NCBI GenBank assembly: GCA_963693315.1
Contig: OY856186.1
Coordinates: 130,882,451-130,946,450, forward strand
Direction of reading: 5' to 3'
DNA length: 64,000 nucleotides
Origin: Diogma glabrata
Taxonomy: Eukaryota > Arthropoda > Insecta > Diptera > Cylindrotomidae
The notes under the pieces were generated by a model, which ran no database searches, was not told where the DNA came from, and saw only the letters and a list, made by a program, of their open reading frames with translations. Numbering within the stretch: the first letter of the stretch is position 1; the number at the start of each line of letters is the position of its first letter. The position numbers and the translations under genes are program-made. Below, one piece after another: positions 48,151 through 59,835 of the stretch.

Positions 48151-48368
48151 ACCTCAGGTTGTGAATAAAAACGATTATTAGTTAAATAATTGTGTACGTC
48201 TATTCACTAGCTTCAAATTTATATAACATTTATTTAAAAATATTGCAATTAAAAGATTTAAAAGCAATTAATTTTGAAAATATGTTCGATGGAATTAAGT
48301 TTTGCAACAAAAAACCTATATAATTATGATGAAACGCAAAGCTTACTATTTTGAAATGACATTTTATA

Positions 48369-48501
48369 GTATATTACATATCTAGAGTTGTAAACAGCAT
48401 TTTACATGCGAGGGAAAATTTTGCGCACGAGACGCGTAGCGTCGAGTGCAGTATCTTCACGAGCATGGAAAATGCTTTACAACTCGAGATTTGTTATATA
48501 C
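48369..48501. repeat. foldback element with CGAG/GTA hairpin tip (E4)
   Basis: Arms GAGTTGTAAACAGCATTTTA and AAAATGCTTTACAACTC pair with small gaps. The tip is CGAG (48428-48431), ACGC, GTA, GCGT, CGAG (48443-48446), lying within the Helitron. Confidence 0.8.
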
Positions 48502-48693
48502 TTTTCCTACGACTTTGTTTTAATGCCCAAACGCATATAATTACTTGAAAAAATGAACTACTAATTATAAATTAAATGCAAATAGTTTACAAATTGTGGT
48601 AGGCTTTGCATTATTCTGTGTCAAAATGAATTGAAATATTTAATTTTTAAAAATCAAATTTTTCTTTAAATAAAAATTTTTCTTTTTATTAAA

Positions 48694-48782
48694 AGCGTGC
48701 GGTAATATATATATGAAAATCCATTACCGCACGCTTTTTTTTACTTACCGCACGCTTTTTTTTACTTACCGCACGCTATTTA
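48694..48782. repeat. AGCGTGCGGTAAT hairpin with 21-bp tandem right arm
   Basis: One left copy of AGCGTGCGGTAAT (48694) faces three right copies of its complement, each spaced by TTTTTTTTAC (units at 48724, 48745 and 48766). GC-rich motif in AT-rich surroundings. Confidence 0.7.
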
Positions 48783-48799
48783 AAATAATCAATTTACAT

Positions 48800-50330
48800 G
48801 TCATGGATAGTGTGATGTAATTTATAATTTACTGTGATAGGAGTAGGAAAAGAAATTTTCTTTAAAACATTCAAACTTGAATTTTGTGAATGAATTTTAT
48901 TATTCAAATAATTTTAATTGAATTTTTATTAATCGTGCAAAAAATGTAATAAGCATATTGGCCATTAAGAGTATTACCGATTTCGGATATATTAGACATC
49001 TCGACTTCATCTCGATCTCAAAACATGTATCCTTAATCGGTAAAACACTTTTACTGCCTTAATACTTAAATAACTATTGTGGAGGTTATATATTAATTAT
49101 AGAAGTGTTAAAAAGTATCGAAGCCTGTAAAAAATTTATTGTATTGGTTTCTATAAAGTTTGAATAAAAATAAGAGTAAAAATTAAAGAAGACAATAATT
49201 TAAATTTATTTATTTATTATTTTAAGTTTTTCATTGATCTTCATTGATCAAATTGAAAAATGCTCTTATTTGTATTGCTAATTAAAATATAACGATTAGA
49301 GGTAAAAAAAATTGTCATCAAAATTCAAAACTAGATGAAAAACTAGGTAGCGAAGTTAATTTACAACGTTTGCACTCTCCAATTTCATGTCATATTTTTT
49401 TTATAGACCAATATATTTGATAGTGTGATATACGCCTCATAAATTTGGGTTAGCCAATAGATGGTGCCGCATTTGTATTTAAAACGTTGTTTTTAACGTT
49501 GAAGTTTGTGCAAATACAGTACGATTTGGTTTTTCAAATTGTCGTGTATTATTTTTTCATTGGTGATTGATGATAATTATTTTAATTTGTTTTTGTTTAC
49601 ATATCGGTTTATGCGCGTAGTTTGCTTTGACCAATGTTTTTATAGTAATAACTAAAGAATTCAATAACGAATTAAATATATACTCCCGCAGGAAGATTTG
49701 TAAAATTTAAAATTTTTGATCTATGGGTGTGACAAACCCGCGTACTTAGATTCCTGCTATTTGCATATCAGTTAGCTTGAGTTATCGAAATCACTGGCAG
49801 TAGCAGTGAGATATCACTAGCCAAAGTGATATCTTAGGGATGTTGGCGGATGAACTTTTTTCAATCAACGATAGCACCCTTAGTCTTAGTTATAGAATAT
49901 TATTTGATGATGACACGCGATTTCTTTCAAAATAAAATGTGTTGCGTAGTACGAATTACAATGTGAGCAACAACAACTCACGACAACCTTTGAAGAATAA
50001 GGTCTACAACAACATGCTTTCTAAGGTGTTGGTGGACGAAAATTTTTTATTTTTTTATATTTTTTTAAAAAATGAACTTTTTCGTTTGCTTGAAGAAATG
50101 AGCTTCCATATAACTATTAAATATGCCGGGTTTAATCCTTCAGCAAAACCATACTTACATGATCTTGGTATATACTTCTAGCACTATAAGGATAATTGGT
50201 AACCCAATTTAGCTTTGTTCATACAAATTTGAAAAAAAAAAGTATTTTATTTCCTCCATTTTATCATTAAATATTACTATATTTTGAAATAGCACAAATC
50301 TTTTTGAAATTCTTTGGTGAAAAAGATGAT
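48800..50330. other. Helitron interior, mostly non-coding
   Basis: 49790-49870 resembles 54055-54130 (GGCGGATGAACT versus AGCGGATAAACT, then ATAGCACC versus CTAGCACC). 49985-50035 matches, in reverse, the non-LTR 3' region at 54728-54770 (CAACAACATGC, AGGTGTTGGTGGACG). These are fragments of other repeats. Confidence 0.5.
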
Positions 50331-50700
50331 GAACAATGTCATTGAAGCTACAATTTTGAATGGAAAATTGAAAGAAGAAGATGTACTGTTGCTACGCATT
50401 TCAATGATCCCAACAGATATGGCACTTGAATTCAAACATTTAGTTTCCAGTGCGACTCGCTTTTGCAATGACCATCAACAAAGCACAAGGAAAATTTCTG
50501 CAAGGATGCAGACCAGGTAGATATGGAGAATCCGTACTTTTCACATCTGGACAACTGTATGTGGTCAGCTAACGTCGGAATACCTTCTGATTTATTCGTG
50601 TACGCATCTAGACCGCAAAACACTTTTTGTGTGCCCACAAGCACGACCAAAGAAATAGAATTAAAACGACATTTTGAAATTTTTTCCTTATTAAATTGAA
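50331..50700 (+). pseudogene. Helitron Rep/helicase C-terminal remnant
   Basis: VIEATILNGKLKEEDVLLLR, then ISMIPTDMALEFKHL. After a frameshift near 50462 follow AMTINKAQGK, SGQLYVV, a stop at 50569, and then in another frame GIPSDLFVYA. These match the last Pif1-like helicase motifs of Helitron RepHel proteins, which unwind DNA for rolling-circle transposition. The N-terminal Rep domain and most helicase motifs are missing. At least two frame breaks make it inactive. Confidence 0.8.
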
Positions 50701-51174
50701 TGTTTGGTACGTTTAGTTTGACTGAAAAAACTGAAAAAACAACAACAATTGTATTAAATTTTTCGTTGTTTCAAATGATTCAGTCAAACCGAACACGGCT
50801 GTTATCAGAACGAGTTTTCTTGAATTTCCTTTCTTATGAGATACCGACAGTATGCGACAGGTATAACGTTAAATAAACAAAAGTTTTACACTATTTGGTG
50901 TAAAATAAATAAAGTTTTGAGAGATTTTTAGAGTGATTAAGCTTAAAGTAATTATTTTAATTCACATGAATTTTGCAATTTTAAAGCATTTTTTATTTTC
51001 GCTCAGAAAAACTTCTTTAAAACAGTTTTTGTGTGTTTCGTGTCGGGAACAAATGCAATATACAATTGTATAATCACAGATGAAGAATTCAATTTAAATA
51101 AATATGAGATAATGAAGTTTCAATTTAGAAATTATCTGAACATGAAAATTAAAATATGTTTTATTGTTGTTTCA

Positions 51175-51245
51175 TCCGTTGTGGCTGAGTCTGTATGATG
51201 GCTTTGAACTATGATGACTCTGATGAGTGTGAGTTCAATCCCAAC
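51175..51245 (+). repeat. tRNA-like segment
   Basis: GTTGTGGCTGAGTCTGTATG (box A-like) and GTGTGAGTTCAATCCCAAC (box B-like), 35 bp apart, resemble a tRNA-Ser/Leu-like head with an extended middle. Stems are incomplete. Possibly a SINE inserted in the Helitron. Confidence 0.4.
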
Positions 51246-51956
51246 AATAATTACTTATTATCGGGAATAATACTTTCAATAATTACTTTGAGCAATAATT
51301 GCTCACAAAATCGCCCAAAAATTAATATTCCATTAATTGACTGTGTGTAAGTTATTAGTTTCGCATTGATTTGCAACAATCAGTAATGACTTTAAAATGA
51401 CTAAGGATGTTGACTAAATAGAAATATTTCTCTTCCTATAAATTCACATCCTATGAATTCTAATACAAAAACATCCAAATAATTTAGATTTTTTTGGCAT
51501 CACTTCTTCTATTCCTTTTTTGCATCACTTCTTCTATACCTTCATCGAATATATTGTCGCTATTCTTACTGCCCTTGCTGATCATAAAATGACATAACGA
51601 TTAAAATTTTTTGCAACGTTTTTAGTAACCTACCACAGGTAAAGAAAACGTATATTAAGCCGCATGAGCACTGTGAAAATTTATGAATCCATTTTTGTTC
51701 CGTATGTCTCTATATAGAGACACACATGAAAACTGATTTGATCGCGTATTTTTTTATATATCCTTTGTTGTATATATAAAACTATTTTTTTTTATATTTT
51801 ACTGATCAACTAGAGTGCTGATCCTTTTGCATTCATATTTAAAAAAAAATAGATCATTTCTCATTACAACTCTTTGAATCTATTGCTACTACGTCAACAA
51901 AATGTATACACACAAACTTTATTTATAGGCGTAGCAAAGCACGCCGGGTCCCGCTA

Positions 51957-51957
<1 letters not shown>

Positions 51958-52034
<77 letters not shown>
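51958..52034. repeat. (TA)n array, continuation after the Helitron
   Basis: TA tract resuming directly at the Helitron 3' end, presumably the same array as 46333-47660. Confidence 0.9.
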
Positions 52035-52038
<4 letters not shown>

Positions 52039-52078
52039 CAAATATTTTAATTACTGAAGCTTTTAAAAACACTTTAAA

Positions 52079-52400
<322 letters not shown>

Positions 52401-52401
52401 A

Positions 52402-52690
52402 ATTTCATTTCAAACAAACAATTTTATTTTTTCCAAAAAGTTGGGTAAAAATAAAAAAAAATCTCTCTTTTGACACACTTGACAACATTTTTTTGACAAA
52501 CTTATAATGCCATAATTCTCAATAATAATAATAAAATCTCATTTCAAACAAACAATTAATTTTATTTTTTTTCCAAAAAATTAGGTAAAAAACTAAATAA
52601 AAATCTTTCTTTTGACACACTTGACAACATTTTTTTGACAAACTTAAAATGCAATAATCTAGTTTTTGATCTCACATACCAATCCCTACC
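52402..52690 (+). repeat. tandem duplication, ~134-bp unit x2
   Basis: Each copy runs from TCATTTCAAACAAACAATT to GACACACTTGACAACATTTT and TTTTTGACAAACTT. Confidence 0.85.
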
Positions 52691-54345
52691 ATCAAGATTT
52701 CTCCAAATTTAATGTTCCTACTTGTAATCACTTAAAATGAACGTTTTTTAAGCCAAAAATATAAAAATTTGCTATTTTTGACACACACAATGATTTTTTG
52801 GACACACTTCCGGTACAGTTATCGAACACAGCGTCCTTTTGGACCTGTCCCTTGAGTATACCTATTTTTAGAAAAAAATTTTTTTGAAATCCCTCCAGCG
52901 GTTTTCCCTGCAGCGTAGGTAATGACGGCGGACGGCCGGCAGACAGACATACATTTTTTTTTTTTTTGCTTTTTTAGAATCAGGAGGTCCTAAAACGTCG
53001 AGAAATGTCAAAAAAGTGGGGGTAAGAATTTCATTTGGAGCTCATGAATGTTATACTTAGATCTTTCAGACTGAAGTAATCTACCTATTTTAAGTTTTAT
53101 TTTTAGTTTTAATGTGTCACAATAAAAACCATACGCTAAATAAATGGCGTCATTACCTTTTTCCTCTCATTCAGATTCAACCAAATTGAAATGATATGAT
53201 GGAAGATATTTGAGGGGAAAATGCAACAATACATGCATGGTAACTGGCGCCTTTTTGATAATATCGTTTGTCTACTGTAAAAATTAAATCTTTGGATTAT
53301 ATTTTTGGATTCAATCAAGTATATATGTTATTGCTATTGTGATGACTAATACCGCATTCACAGCGACATAGCAAATTAGTAGATAGTATATTTTAATTTG
53401 CATCTTGGCATATTTAATATGAGTTTAAAACGTAGATTGTAATTTGAATCGTAAGTATTTGAATCGTTTGTAATGGTAGTAAGCCTAGATATCAAATTAG
53501 TTGCAAGATTTTAAAATAAAAAGTGTTTACAGCACAGATTTAAATTACATCTACTAATTTGCTATGTTGCTGTGAATGCGGTATAAGTCTGTTATTGAAC
53601 AATATATCAATCGTGTTAAGCATAAAATACTTATGCCATAAAATACTTATTGAAATTTTTCTTAAGTTCTAAATTTGAAAGAAAATTGTGTTTTATTAGT
53701 TTAAGGCTCTGTTTGTTATACCAAAATATTCCTTATCCAACAACTTATGAAACTTATTTTCATTAGAGTGACATGTTTATTTTTTAATAATTGTTCGTTA
53801 GATATGGAATCATTAACCGACGACACATGATTAGACATTATTGAGTCCATGAGGGATTGCAATTTCGACCCATTTTTATGATCCCACAGTCCCGGGATTA
53901 ATGAAAGAAAATCCCGGGATTGTCATATTTGCGGGATTAATCAATGAAAACACAGAATCCAGTTATCCTGTTTTCTTAATTTGTATTATCCTTATATGAA
54001 TCCAGTTATCCTGTTTTCTTGATTTGTATTATTCTGGTCCTATGCAATGAGATCATATACCACTGGCAATAGCAAAGAGAAAATGCTTAGGGGTGCTAGC
54101 GGATAAACTCTATTCCGTCAACACTAGCACCTTCAATTTTGTTCCACTGTACAATGAAATATTGTCTAATGCACTTGTAGCTCTTAAGGTTGTACTGAGA
54201 AAAACAAAGCAACCCATTAGTTTGTGAGTCGACGAATGTCTCAAAAACTAGCATAAAGGCAAGGAAAACCGAAACACTTTGAGTATTGAAGTATTTGCAG
54301 AATGGAAACTCTGCTTTTGTTGATGATAAATCGAACATATTTATT
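52691..54345. other. non-coding stretch of repeat fragments
   Basis: 53085-53150 (TGTGTCACAATAAAAACCAT) is repeated in reverse at 56998-57060. 53340-53365 and 53560-53584 are inverted copies of ACCGCATTCACAGC/GCTGTGAATGCGGT bounding a ~240-bp block with partly mirrored interior. 53885-53950 has CCCGGGATT repeats. 54055-54340 resembles 49790-49870. No intact gene. Confidence 0.5.
53350..53584. mobile_element. ~235-bp inverted-repeat element
   Basis: ACCGCATTCACAGCGACATAGCAAATTAGTAGAT at the left is complemented at the right, ending GCTGTGAATGCGGT, with ~34 bp of nearly perfect pairing. TAATACCGC on the left and GCGGTATAA on the right hint at a TA-type target. No coding region. Confidence 0.7.
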
Positions 54346-54719
54346 GTTCCAAGCAGTGGCGTAGCCAGAATTTTCCATTGGCGGGGGGGGGGGGGGGGTC
54401 AAGGATTATTTTATAAGACTTAATAGTTTAACCCAATAAACCAACTAATTAGTTTTATTAATAATTCATTACAATAATAGATACTTCATTTTAATGTTTC
54501 CTTAATCTTAATTTTTTTAATTAATAATTTTTTAAAAAATAGATTAATGATTTTTTTAACTATTTTAAATTATTTTTAATTAACTTTAAGAAAACAAATA
54601 TCGAATAATTTTTATTTAAAAAAAAAAATATTTTACAATATTTTTTTTTTTAGTAAAAAGTGTTGTGTTACAAAAGGAATTACAAAATATGTCACAACAA
54701 CAGATAGATACCTTTTAAG

Positions 54720-56190
54720 ACCTTATAGGTCCCGCAACAACATGCATCTTGAGGTGTTGGTGGACGTTTTATTTAAATCTTTGTGGATTGAAGGCACTCG
54801 AGACTATTGATTCAGGCAAAGCATTCCATTTGTACGATGTACGCACAAAGTAATCCCTTTGCATTTTGTTACTGGGGCAGTGAGTAATCCCGACAGTTTG
54901 ACTATTTGCACAAACAGATTGAAGAGTTGAACAAGAAAAAGAAGATGTCTGAGGCATTATAGATCAAATTTCATCCGAGCACTGCTGGTGACGATATTTA
55001 TAAAAAACAACGAGATCAGCAACAGTGCGACGATGTTGTAGGGAATCAAGATTTTATGTTAAATTTCGATCACCAACAATTCGTATAGCACGCTTTTCAA
55101 CAGAGTCCAAAAGGCCCAAGATGGTAACAGATGCTGCGCCCCAAACTTGACAATACTCCATGCAGGGATGAATATAGGACTTATAAATGTGGAGTAATTG
55201 ATACGGAGAAAAATATTTTTTACATCTATTGAGAAGGCCGAGTTTTCTTGATGCGCTGTTTGCCATGGCCATGATATGATCGTTCCAGAGTAAGTCATTG
55301 GAAATTGTGACTCCCAATAAACGAATGTTTTCACATTCGTCTATTTGGTCGTTACACATATTAATTGAAATATCATTGGGAAACTCGGTCTTTGATCTGG
55401 AAACAACCAATAGCTGTGTTTTGGTGGAATTAAAAATGACCAACTTTTTGTCACCCCAATCGGCGACTTTTTTCAGTCCTCGTTTATATTTATGGCAGCG
55501 TCTCTCCGGGCGGGATTTATTTCTTCATGCATTTACCCTTTGAAGATAGGGGGACGAATGACTTGTGCAGTGTACTATCATCTGCAAAACTATTTATTGG
55601 GTTATTGGTGATTTGCAACAGTTCGTTGATATAAATTAAAAATAAAGTGAGAGATAAAAACCCAAGGCTCAGGGTACATCAGCGTTAATTAATTTGGACT
55701 CAGAAATAAAGCCATCTATAGATACCGAGATGTATCGGTTAGACAGAAAATTTTGAATCAACTTCACAACTGCGGTATGAAAACCGTACGCAACGAGCTT
55801 GTTGATCAAGTTGGCATGCCAGATTCGATCAAATGCTGTTGAGATGTCTAATGCGATTACGTACTTTTCACCACCTTTCTCAAGTATGCTATTCCAAAGA
55901 TGTGCTACATAGTTCAATAGATCGGTTGTTGATCTTTTGTTTCTAAAACCGTATTGGCTGTCATGATATCAAATGGTTGTCCTCCAAAAATTTGGATATG
56001 TGTGAATTAATATATTGCTCGTATATTTTAAACAGGACTGGGAGTAAGGTTATTAGTCTGTAATTTGAAATATCACATTTCGTTCCTTTTTTGGGACAGG
56101 CTGGACATTGGCCAACTTCCAGCAGGATGGAAAAATACCAGATTTATAGGATTTATAAAATATTTTGGTGAGAGTTGGTTCAATATAAAA
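54720..56190 (-). pseudogene. non-LTR retrotransposon RT, decayed, inserted in the hAT element
   Basis: On the minus strand, starting from 56190: VPKKGTKCDISNYRLITLLP (RT start), then ALDISTAFDRIWHANL and GFHTAVVKLIQNFLSNRYIS (palm), a shift, FADDSTLHKS (catalytic FADD), IFNSTKTQLLVVSRS, LLGVTISNDLLWNDH, YKSYIHPCMEY, and RAIRIVGDRNLT. The end is YFVRTSYKWNALPESIV and FNPQRF. Several frameshifts and stops kill it. It copied its RNA at the target site when active. Similar ATCGAATAATTTT sequence on both sides (about 54600 and 56190) fits a target duplication. The 5' end is truncated. Confidence 0.85.
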
Positions 56191-56194
56191 CAAA

Positions 56195-57185
56195 AACATC
56201 GAATAATTTTAATTAACTTTCATAAAACAAATTTCGAATAATTTTTAATTAACTTTAAAAAATCAAATTTCGAATAATTTTTTACTAACTTTAAAAAATG
56301 ATAATTTTCTTTATTTTTAAATAGAAATTTTTGTGCTAGTGATTTTGAAATTTAAACTTATTTGAAACTGAATGACACTTTACCTATTGATTCGCCTCAA
56401 ACCTGTGTTAAGGAAGGGATGAAAAATGATTTTCCTGATTAATCAAATTCCTTAAAATATCAAGGCGTTAGATATCATTTTAACTATTCTAACACAATTA
56501 ATTTTGTTTTGTATTTAGAACAACTTCCAGGACACTTTGTTTTGTCCGATCCTATCTATTGTCCGATCTACGAAATTGTTATTTGTTATTTCCGGCACGG
56601 AATACTAGTTATGAAAAAATTGCTGTAATTTATTTCTCAAATCCTATTTCACGATGTACAGGAATAGGGCTACAGATGTACTCATAAAGAGAGAATAGTA
56701 GACAAAATAGTAGACCAGTGGGCATAAATAAAAGATGCCAGAATAGTACATTATGATACTAGGACGTAAAGCTAAAGATTTTGGTCGTATGTGGAGTTGC
56801 ATTCACATTAAGTCCAAAATAGCTTATGTCCGTGCATCATATACTATTTTTTATTCGCCGCAAGTAAAATATTTAAAAAAAAATGTTTATTCTAAATTGA
56901 AATTACAAATTTGCATAAATTTTGAAATAAAAATATGTGGAACAAGTTACCTTTGACATAATATTTGTTATTTTTTCCAAATTATTGTATCACTATTTTT
57001 TTTTTATTTAGCGTATGGTTTTTTTTGTGACACATTAAAAATTAAACTTAAAATAGGTAGACTCTTCTATGAAATCTACCTAAAACAAAGCATGGATACA
57101 CATTAAATGAACTTACATTCAATTTGATTGCGCGTCTTTTAGTAAAAAAGTAAAAAGTAAAATATTTGAACATTGGGCAGTACAT
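56195..57185. other. hAT-element interior, non-coding
   Basis: A triple repeat of AAATTTCGAATAATTTTT-type units at 56190-56300, then unassigned AT-rich sequence. Confidence 0.5.
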
Positions 57186-57189
57186 TTGA

Positions 57190-57709
57190 ATATTAGATGT
57201 TTACATCGAGTGAGTCTATCCATGCTACTACATCGGGAGTTGCCAAATGGATGTCTTAGATGTTGCCATTGTACCGTCGAATTGGACACACAGTTGCAAT
57301 GTGTTTTATGGTTTATTGTGGAGCGCCGCAGTCACACTCAGGGGACTCTGAAATGCCCCACATGTAGAAAGAATCAGCACAACGTCCATGATTCGTTCTT
57401 ATTCGGTTTATTGTAGTCCAGGTATGACGTGGCAGATCGAAACCAGGTTGGGTAGAAGTCGGGTTAGTAATAGAAAGGCCAGTTGTATTGATGATGCCAG
57501 GAGGTGTCCCAGACATCCAAGATATTAAAGTAAGTTGCCAGCAGGTTGCTGGCAGTTTTATGTGGAGGCTTTCTTGACTTCAATCGACAACGAGTGTTGT
57601 CACCGTTATCTTCGTGCAAGGGTAACGTGATGTTGTTGGTTACCTTTTTATGTTCACGCATGAGAGCATGCGAGCGTCTGAGTGCAGGTGGAGCGATATT
57701 GCTTAACAC
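57190..57709 (-). pseudogene. non-LTR retrotransposon C-terminal region, third lineage
   Basis: On the minus strand: SNIAPPALRRSHALMREHKK, then after a shift TQPGFDLPRHTWTTINRIRT, NHGRCADSFYMWG and ECDCGAPQ. A stop follows, then TIKHIATVCPIRRY and WIDSLDVNI at the end. The CDCG...H...C arrangement after a helical GFDLPR segment is the C-terminal zinc-binding tail of one group of jockey-like polymerases. The frame break and internal stops make it inactive. The upstream polymerase is missing. Confidence 0.8.
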
Positions 57710-57832
57710 AGGGCCAAGGTTAAGGGGTGGTTCTGATAGTACTACTTATAGTACGCATCGTGGCATGCAGCTGGAAGTCAACTTTTTGAGTATGTGTGCT
57801 AGTGAGTATGTGTGCTATCACTATGACAACAT

Positions 57833-58003
57833 AGTGGAGGGTGGGGTTCTGTGGAACGAAAAGAAAGCAACTGTTCAATTCATTCGTAAGATTCCAGGGA
57901 AAAAATCTTAATATTAGAATATTAGAGCAATTCTTCTAGAAGACAGAAACTTTAAAATTTCAATGGGGGGGTTTAAGCCCGAATAAACCCGTATGTCGCT
58001 ACG
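57833..58003 (+). repeat. internal copy of the hAT right end
   Basis: AGAAAGCAACTGTTCAATTC through TCGCTACGCC is repeated at 58446-58626 next to the true right end. This copy ends CTACGCCTGA in place of CTACGCCACTG. Confidence 0.85.
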
Positions 58004-58445
58004 CCTGATTTTGGTAATCTGACGATTAATGTTTACATTCGAAACATGTTATAATAAATATATACCAAAAAAGTTTGTTCCGTTGATTGTAATTACAATA
58101 ACTTATTTATATAAATTATTGATTTCATTTAAAAATGTATTAGTCATTCATCCAGATTTTTCTGCTTCGGCTATTTTAAGTCGAGTTGCCGTAAAGATTT
58201 TAAAATCGTAATTTGCCGAATGACAAAGAAAATAAATAAGTGATACTGAGCAAAAAGTGGGAATCGCTGCGAAAATTTAAATGTTTGCTTAAATAACTTT
58301 AATAAACTTAACTTAACTTTAATAAAATCGTAAAATTGCCGAATTGGAAAATTCTTTTCGTAAAAATGCCGAATTTGCCGAATGGGAAAATTCTTGGCAG
58401 GGTGTCACAACCCCCAAAACCCCACTCGGCGTCAGGTCTGACAGG

Positions 58446-58632
58446 AAGAGGGAAGGAGAGGGTTCTGAGGAACGAAAAGAAAGCAACTGTTCAATTCATT
58501 CGGAAGATACCAGGGAAAAAATCTTAATATTAGAATATTAGAGCAATTCTTATAGATTACAGAAATTTTAAAATTTCATGGGGGGGGGGGGGGGTTTGAA
58601 CCCGAACAAACCCGTATGTCGCTACGCCACTG
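58446..58632 (+). repeat. hAT right end, with second copy of the 57833 repeat
   Basis: Direct repeat of 57833-58003 with a longer G run and an intact CCACTG terminus. Confidence 0.85.
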
Positions 58633-59040
58633 GTTCCAAGTCGAAGCTCCATAAAAGTTTTTATTGAAGACTATTGAACGTTGCATCAGCAGCAGCACAC
58701 GTGGTATGTGAAACAAGTGATCCAACTACTCACTCTGCAACATCATCGAGCAGAGATTACAACGAAAATGTAACTAAGGATAAGGTGAATAATATGTGAA
58801 TAATATACTAAGACAAACACTGAATAATATGGAAAACCATAATAACACATATAATAAGATTAGAGTCGATTTAGTAGAGAAAATCAATTTGGAAGATAAA
58901 CTGTAACGCAATTTGATTCACCCTTAATACCAACTTTTTTGGTCAGAATGCAACAACATAAAATATTAAACTGGTCACCGCAATCGGTAGAGAAATGAAA
59001 ATAAGTAAGCAAAGCCGTCATTTGCAGTGAATGTATAATA

Positions 59041-59177
59041 ATTTATTGACCATTCCACCAAGAAGTGTGGAATCGGAACGGGCTTTTTCAACCTTCGAAA
59101 ATATTATTTCCAAATTAACAAATAGATTTGACGATAGATCAGTTTGACGAATTATGTTTTCTAATACCTATTTATGA
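59041..59177 (+). pseudogene. hAT transposase C-terminal dimerisation domain remnant
   Basis: Reads LTIPPRSVESERAFSTFENI, ISKLTNRFDDRSV, a TGA at 59146, RIMFSNTYL and a final TGA at 59175. SVESERAFS is the signature of the hATC dimerisation region of hAT transposases. Upstream sequence back to 58641 is too decayed to read. The fragment lies just outside the CAGTGGCGTAGC hAT element and belongs to an older hAT copy that the younger element may have interrupted. Confidence 0.8.
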
Positions 59178-59297
59178 AACAAGTTGCTTAGTTAGGTTGT
59201 TTTAAGCCCGAGATGTGAAATTGGCAACCGAGGCGAAACCGAGGTGGACAATACATCCAGTGTTTAAAACAACTAATTTAGCAACGTGTTTCATGCA
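59170..59297. repeat. foldback element with degenerate CGAG tip (E6)
   Basis: Arms AAGTTGCTTAGTTAGGTTGT and ACAACTAATTTAGCAACGT pair with small gaps. The tip is CGAG (59229-59232), GC, GAA, AC, CGAG (59240-59243), one base from a perfect inner stem. Confidence 0.65.
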
Positions 59298-59448
59298 AGA
59301 TTTTTTGTAACGAAGCAGCCAAATTAAACTTTTATAAAAAAAATAATTAAACAAACTGCGTTTGTATCTAGTACTTTTTGAGAAAACCAATTTGATCTTA
59401 TAAGAAGGAAGTAGCCTTAGTTTTCTTTTAGTTTTCATACTGCCAATT

Positions 59449-59835
59449 GTGAAAAATATCAAGATGAGTTCAAGTGATGATGATTTTGTATCCTCAGATA
59501 TAGAAAAATCAGCCAATGAAGCTATTTCGGAAAAATCGAAATTGGCGTACGAAACTTCATACAAAAATTTTGATGAGTGGCTCAAAGAATCAAAAATTAC
59601 AACAAACAATGATACGGTCAAGCTGGCCTATTTTGTAAGAAAACTAGGATCCATGAAACCTTCAACATTGTGTTGCGAGTACTCTAAACTAAGAACTACG
59701 GTTTATTTGAACGCCTGCGTGGATATGAAATCATTCACGACTTTGATAGCTTATTTGAAAAAGAAGAGGTCACATCGCGAAGAAATCAAAAACATTTACC
59801 AAGGATGTTACGAAGCTGTTGGCCAATCTCCGTAA
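59449..59835 (+). pseudogene. Crypton-like tyrosine recombinase, N-terminal part
   Basis: 128 codons, beginning after an in-frame ATG with an acidic Ser/Asp stretch (MSSSDDDFVSSDIEKSANEA). Then comes a helical core: KLAYETSYKNFDEWL, LAYFVRKLG, KPSTLCCEYSKLRTT, SFTTLIAYLKKK. This pattern matches the SAM-like core-binding domain of Crypton-type recombinase proteins in insects. The catalytic domain with the Arg-His-Arg-Tyr residues is absent, since the frame stops at 59833. No second half is visible downstream. It could be a truncated transposon or a short derived gene. Confidence 0.55.

Larger units (their letters stand above)
54354..58632. mobile_element. hAT-type transposon with 8-bp duplication and G-run ends
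   Basis: The left end CAGTGGCGTAGCCAG is matched by the right end GTCGCTACGCCACTG. GTTCCAAG lies exactly outside both ends (54346-54353 and 58633-58640). Runs of G occur just inside both ends (54383-54398 and 58580-58594). These end sequences and duplication length are typical of hAT elements. The interior has non-LTR insertions and no hAT transposase. A second copy of the right end occurs inside at 57833-58003. Confidence 0.9.

Noticed and set aside
54096..54338. 80-codon minus-strand frame as a host gene
   Set aside because: The same sequence is partly repeated at 49790-49870 and the opposite strand also reads through. It is more likely a repeat fragment.
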